Shown here in pieces: positions 61,934-64,000 of a stretch of 64,000 nucleotides of DNA; within the stretch, counting starts at the first letter, position 1; each line of letters begins with the position of its first letter. The position numbers were made by a program, and so were the translations under genes. The DNA lies in NCBI GenBank assembly GCA_910578325.1, contig CAJTQT010000005.1, positions 58,363 through 122,362 of the forward strand. Reading direction: 5' to 3'. The DNA is from an uncultured Christensenella sp. GTDB taxonomy: Bacteria > Bacillota > Clostridia > Christensenellales > CAG-917. The notes beneath the pieces are model-generated. The model was not told where the DNA came from, did not search any database, and saw only the letters and a program-made list of their open reading frames with translations.

Positions 61934-62748
61934 ACGTCGTACCTCCCCGTCTCCTTTCTCCACATCTCTTCGGTTATAGTCATACTGTGGCAGTTCGCCG
62001 CGCTTTCTGCAAAAGACGCGCCTTTGCCCTTAACCGTATTGAGAATAATCATATTCGCTCTACCCGACTTCTTCGCGTTGTCGATTGCTTCGGATATCGC
62101 CGCGATATCGTGACCGTCAACGTCCTGAACGTAAAACCCGAAGGATTTCCATTTATCCGCAGCGGGAGACAGGTCGTTGATATCGCAGACCTTGCCGTCC
62201 AGTTGCATCTTGTTGTAATCGAGCATTACGATGAGGTTGTCGAGTTTATGAGAGCCTGCAAGCATACTCGCTTCCCAGATCTGACCTTCCTGCGACTCTC
62301 CGTCGCCGATAATGCAGTATACGGTTGCGGGATTACCGTCGAGTTTCGCCGCCATAGCCATTCCGACCGCAACAGACAGCCCCTGTCCCAGCGAACCCGC
62401 CGTCATATCTATTCCGGGAGTTTTGAGCATATCGCAGTGCGAGGGCAGATTCGTGCCGTTTTTATTCAGAGTAGAAAGCCACTCTTTGGGGAAATACCCC
62501 AGATCCGCCAGAACCACGTACATAGCAGGACCCGCGTGCCCTTTGGACATTATCACTCTGTCCCTGTCCGCCTTATGCGGATCCTTCGCGTCGATATTTG
62601 CTTTTTCATAATAAATGACCGTCAAAGCGTCAATCACCGACAGTACGCCGCCGATGTGTCCTACGCCGAACGTGCCTATCGTCTGAATGGCGTCGTCGCG
62701 CAGTTGTCTTGCTTTGGCAGTCAGAAATTCCGATTGTGAAACGTCCAT
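61930..62748 (-). CDS. Transketolase, N-terminal subunit
   Basis: 272 residues from the ATG at 62748 (GGAGG 6 bp upstream). The thiamine diphosphate motif GDGESQEGQIWEA...DYNK is present (GDG to N), as are GHIGG, SKGHAGPAMY and DMTAGSLGQGLS. Transketolase is split into two genes in many Bacillota and archaea; the pair here is translationally coupled. Being single-copy in the window, it may serve ribose and aromatic precursor supply. Confidence 0.93.
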   Translation of the reverse strand: MDVSQSEFLTAKARQLRDDAIQTIGTFGVGHIGGVLSVIDALTVIYYEKANIDAKDPHKADRDRVIMSKGHAGPAMYVVLADLGYFPKEWLSTLNKNGTNLPSHCDMLKTPGIDMTAGSLGQGLSVAVGMAMAAKLDGNPATVYCIIGDGESQEGQIWEASMLAGSHKLDNLIVMLDYNKMQLDGKVCDINDLSPAADKWKSFGFYVQDVDGHDIAAISEAIDNAKKSGRANMIILNTVKGKGASFAESAANCHSMTITEEMWRKETGRYDV

Positions 62749-62862
62749 AAACCCCTCCGACGACATTAGTATATCATTATGAAATGTTTATTTCAAGTGA
62801 ATACCGCTATTTCTCCATTCGATATTTATGTAGCGAAACAACCTATCTCATTTTTTGCAAAA

Positions 62863-62918
62863 ATAAAAAAATTCCGTCGGCGAAAGCGGTCGTTTTACCA
62901 CTGCCGTCGACGGAATCT
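62863..62918 (-). terminator. Terminator of the small membrane protein gene
   Basis: Outer stem ATTCCGTCG / CGACGGAAT (62871-62879 and 62908-62916), with a T run on the minus strand. Confidence 0.7.
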
Positions 62919-62932
62919 CACGTCTTTCCCTC

Positions 62933-63373
62933 TTATTTTATCGCGCTTTTAAACTTCTGTTCCAGTTCCGCTCTCCTTTCCTCGGGAAGCGTTGCAAGAT
63001 ACTCCTTTGCGCACTGTTTGAAATAGCCGAGAAGTTTAAGGTCTCCCATCTGCGCAAGTTCGGATAAACTCGCATTACGTCCCGTCTTTCCCGCAAGGTC
63101 CTGCAAAAGCATAATCGCTTTGAGTTTCTCTGCCGATATGCCCAGTCTGTCCGCCGTGCGTTTGAGTTGCGACGCGGATTTATCAGATACAATCCTCTCT
63201 CCCGCGATTTCGCTTTCGTACATATCTATAAGATTGTCGTTAAGCAAATCGTACACGCCCGCTTCGCAGTAACGTCTTTCCGCGTCGTCGAAGTCGAATA
63301 CCGCAAACGCGCAAGCCGCAATCGCTATCACCGCAAGCATAAATACCGTCGAGTTCTTTATAAGCAATTTCAT
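62933..63373 (-). CDS. Small signal-anchored protein of unknown function
   Basis: 146 residues, GAGGTG site. A hydrophobic segment at residues 10-26 (VFMLAVIAIAACAFAVF) is a signal anchor; a Cys at 21 does not fit a lipobox well. The remainder is helical and charged (SASQLKRTADRLGISAEKLKAIMLLQ). Not recognised. Probably monocistronic, located outside the membrane by prediction. Confidence 0.7.
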   Translation of the reverse strand: MKLLIKNSTVFMLAVIAIAACAFAVFDFDDAERRYCEAGVYDLLNDNLIDMYESEIAGERIVSDKSASQLKRTADRLGISAEKLKAIMLLQDLAGKTGRNASLSELAQMGDLKLLGYFKQCAKEYLATLPEERRAELEQKFKSAIK

Positions 63374-63476
63374 ATTTCACCTCGCATATTCATTAGGTTG
63401 CGACGCAAAACAAAAATTATACTACACTCTGATTTTCTTCGGCGCATTCAGCATTAAATCATAAACACACAGAAAA

Positions 63477-64000
63477 TTAAAGAGAGAGGAGGACGATGGG
63501 ATTAAGGCGGGCGGCAGACAGCGCGCTCTCAACCGCTGTTACATCCGTTCCATCAAGCGCATACACCCGCTCCAGTCCTTCGCATCCCTTCATTCCCGTT
63601 GCCGCTATCTTCTTTGTTCCTCTAAGTTTCAGGTCCTTCAGCCCCGTGCAATCCCTCAGTCCGCACACGCCTATCTCTTCCCCTCTCACCTCTATCTCCT
63701 CTATGCTCCTTAATCCGTACAGTCCGTATCCCTGCACCCGCCCGTTTATCACCACTTTCCTCAGGCTTTGCGGAATGTACCTCCTCGGCATTTCGTCATA
63801 ATACACGTCTTCCTCTCCGTTCACTACCTGCATCGGACGCGCCGTCACTCCGTAACTCCACTCACTCTCTTCTTCTCCAAACGCCGCGCTCAACGGCTCG
63901 TATATTCCGTCCTCGCCTTTCATTTCTCTCAATCCCGCGTTTGGCAATTCCAGTTCTTCCAACTCTTTGCAGTCCTTGAATACTCCCGCTTCAAGTTCCG
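63477..64000 (-). CDS. Leucine-rich repeat (BspA-like) protein, 3' part (partial)
   Basis: The frame is open from the window end to a stop at 63477 (about 174 codons in view). It reads GVFKDCKELEELELPNAG, a BspA-type unit, then a linker and further repeats (LRKVVINGRV, IEEIEVRGEEI, LKDLKLRGTKK). The 5' end and any signal peptide are outside. Such proteins are often surface-exposed; here an N-terminal domain cannot be seen. Confidence 0.75.
   Translation of the reverse strand, partial: ELEAGVFKDCKELEELELPNAGLREMKGEDGIYEPLSAAFGEEESEWSYGVTARPMQVVNGEEDVYYDEMPRRYIPQSLRKVVINGRVQGYGLYGLRSIEEIEVRGEEIGVCGLRDCTGLKDLKLRGTKKIAATGMKGCEGLERVYALDGTDVTAVESALSAARLNPIVLLSL

Overview
This 64 kb window looks like the chromosome of an uncultured, probably gut-associated Bacillota (Clostridia-like) bacterium. 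The signs are strong AGGAGG-type ribosome binding sites, a tryptophan T-box leader, rpsF-ssb-rpsR order, a membrane FtsH, BspA-type leucine-rich repeats, InlB-type repeats and a type III glutamine synthetase. The standard genetic code fits throughout. I saw no tRNA, rRNA or CRISPR array. Species cannot be named from the sequence alone.

Region 1 (1-15.7 kb) is an accessory island entirely on the minus strand. Its left part encodes a TraG/VirD4-type coupling ATPase (cut by the window edge), an unknown helical protein, a membrane protein with InlB repeats, a Vps4/katanin-like AAA ATPase, a RuvB-like AAA ATPase, a coiled-coil protein and two small paralogues. Four transcription units there share a promoter module present in five copies: A-rich tract plus GAACCGTAA, 10 bp, GCGGA-like box, then a -10 box exactly 24 bp after GAACCGTAA. 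This points to one dedicated regulator and makes these genes the best candidate for an undescribed system. The right part is a separate AT-rich operon with its own ordinary promoter: coiled-coil protein, protein kinase-like protein, and a NACHT ATPase with C-terminal leucine-rich repeats resembling an NLR immune receptor.

Region 2 (15.8-41.8 kb) is mostly core genome: a DUF421 membrane protein; a copper module (CsoR operator, csoR, copA with a fused C-terminal metal-binding domain that has its own internal ribosome binding site); dut; a T-box-controlled trpB-like gene; a pyridoxal kinase; an ABC exporter followed by two giant surface proteins; a Cys-rich/XRE divergent switch; ftsH-cysE-cysS; rpsF-ssb-rpsR; and a zinc-ribbon membrane protein.

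Region 3 (41.86-51.29 kb) is a mobilizable element inserted into the terminator of the zinc-ribbon gene. It has a 14-bp direct repeat at the ends and a 10-bp inverted repeat near them. Its mobility genes (MobV relaxase, TndX/TnpX-like serine recombinase, small ORFs) carry frameshifts. Its cargo is a compact defence operon: XRE controller, EcoRI-type adenine methyltransferase, C5-cytosine methyltransferase, a hypothetical protein, a LAGLIDADG-fold protein, a PD-(D/E)XK protein and a split Shedu-like nuclease.

Region 4 (51.3-64 kb) returns to core genes: guaA, purA and purB in one purine operon, glnA type III, two more zinc-ribbon membrane proteins, a second Cys-rich/XRE switch, a split transketolase, a small membrane protein and the 3' end of a leucine-rich repeat gene. 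Two long palindromic mosaic repeats sit exactly at the 3' ends of guaA and the transketolase operon.
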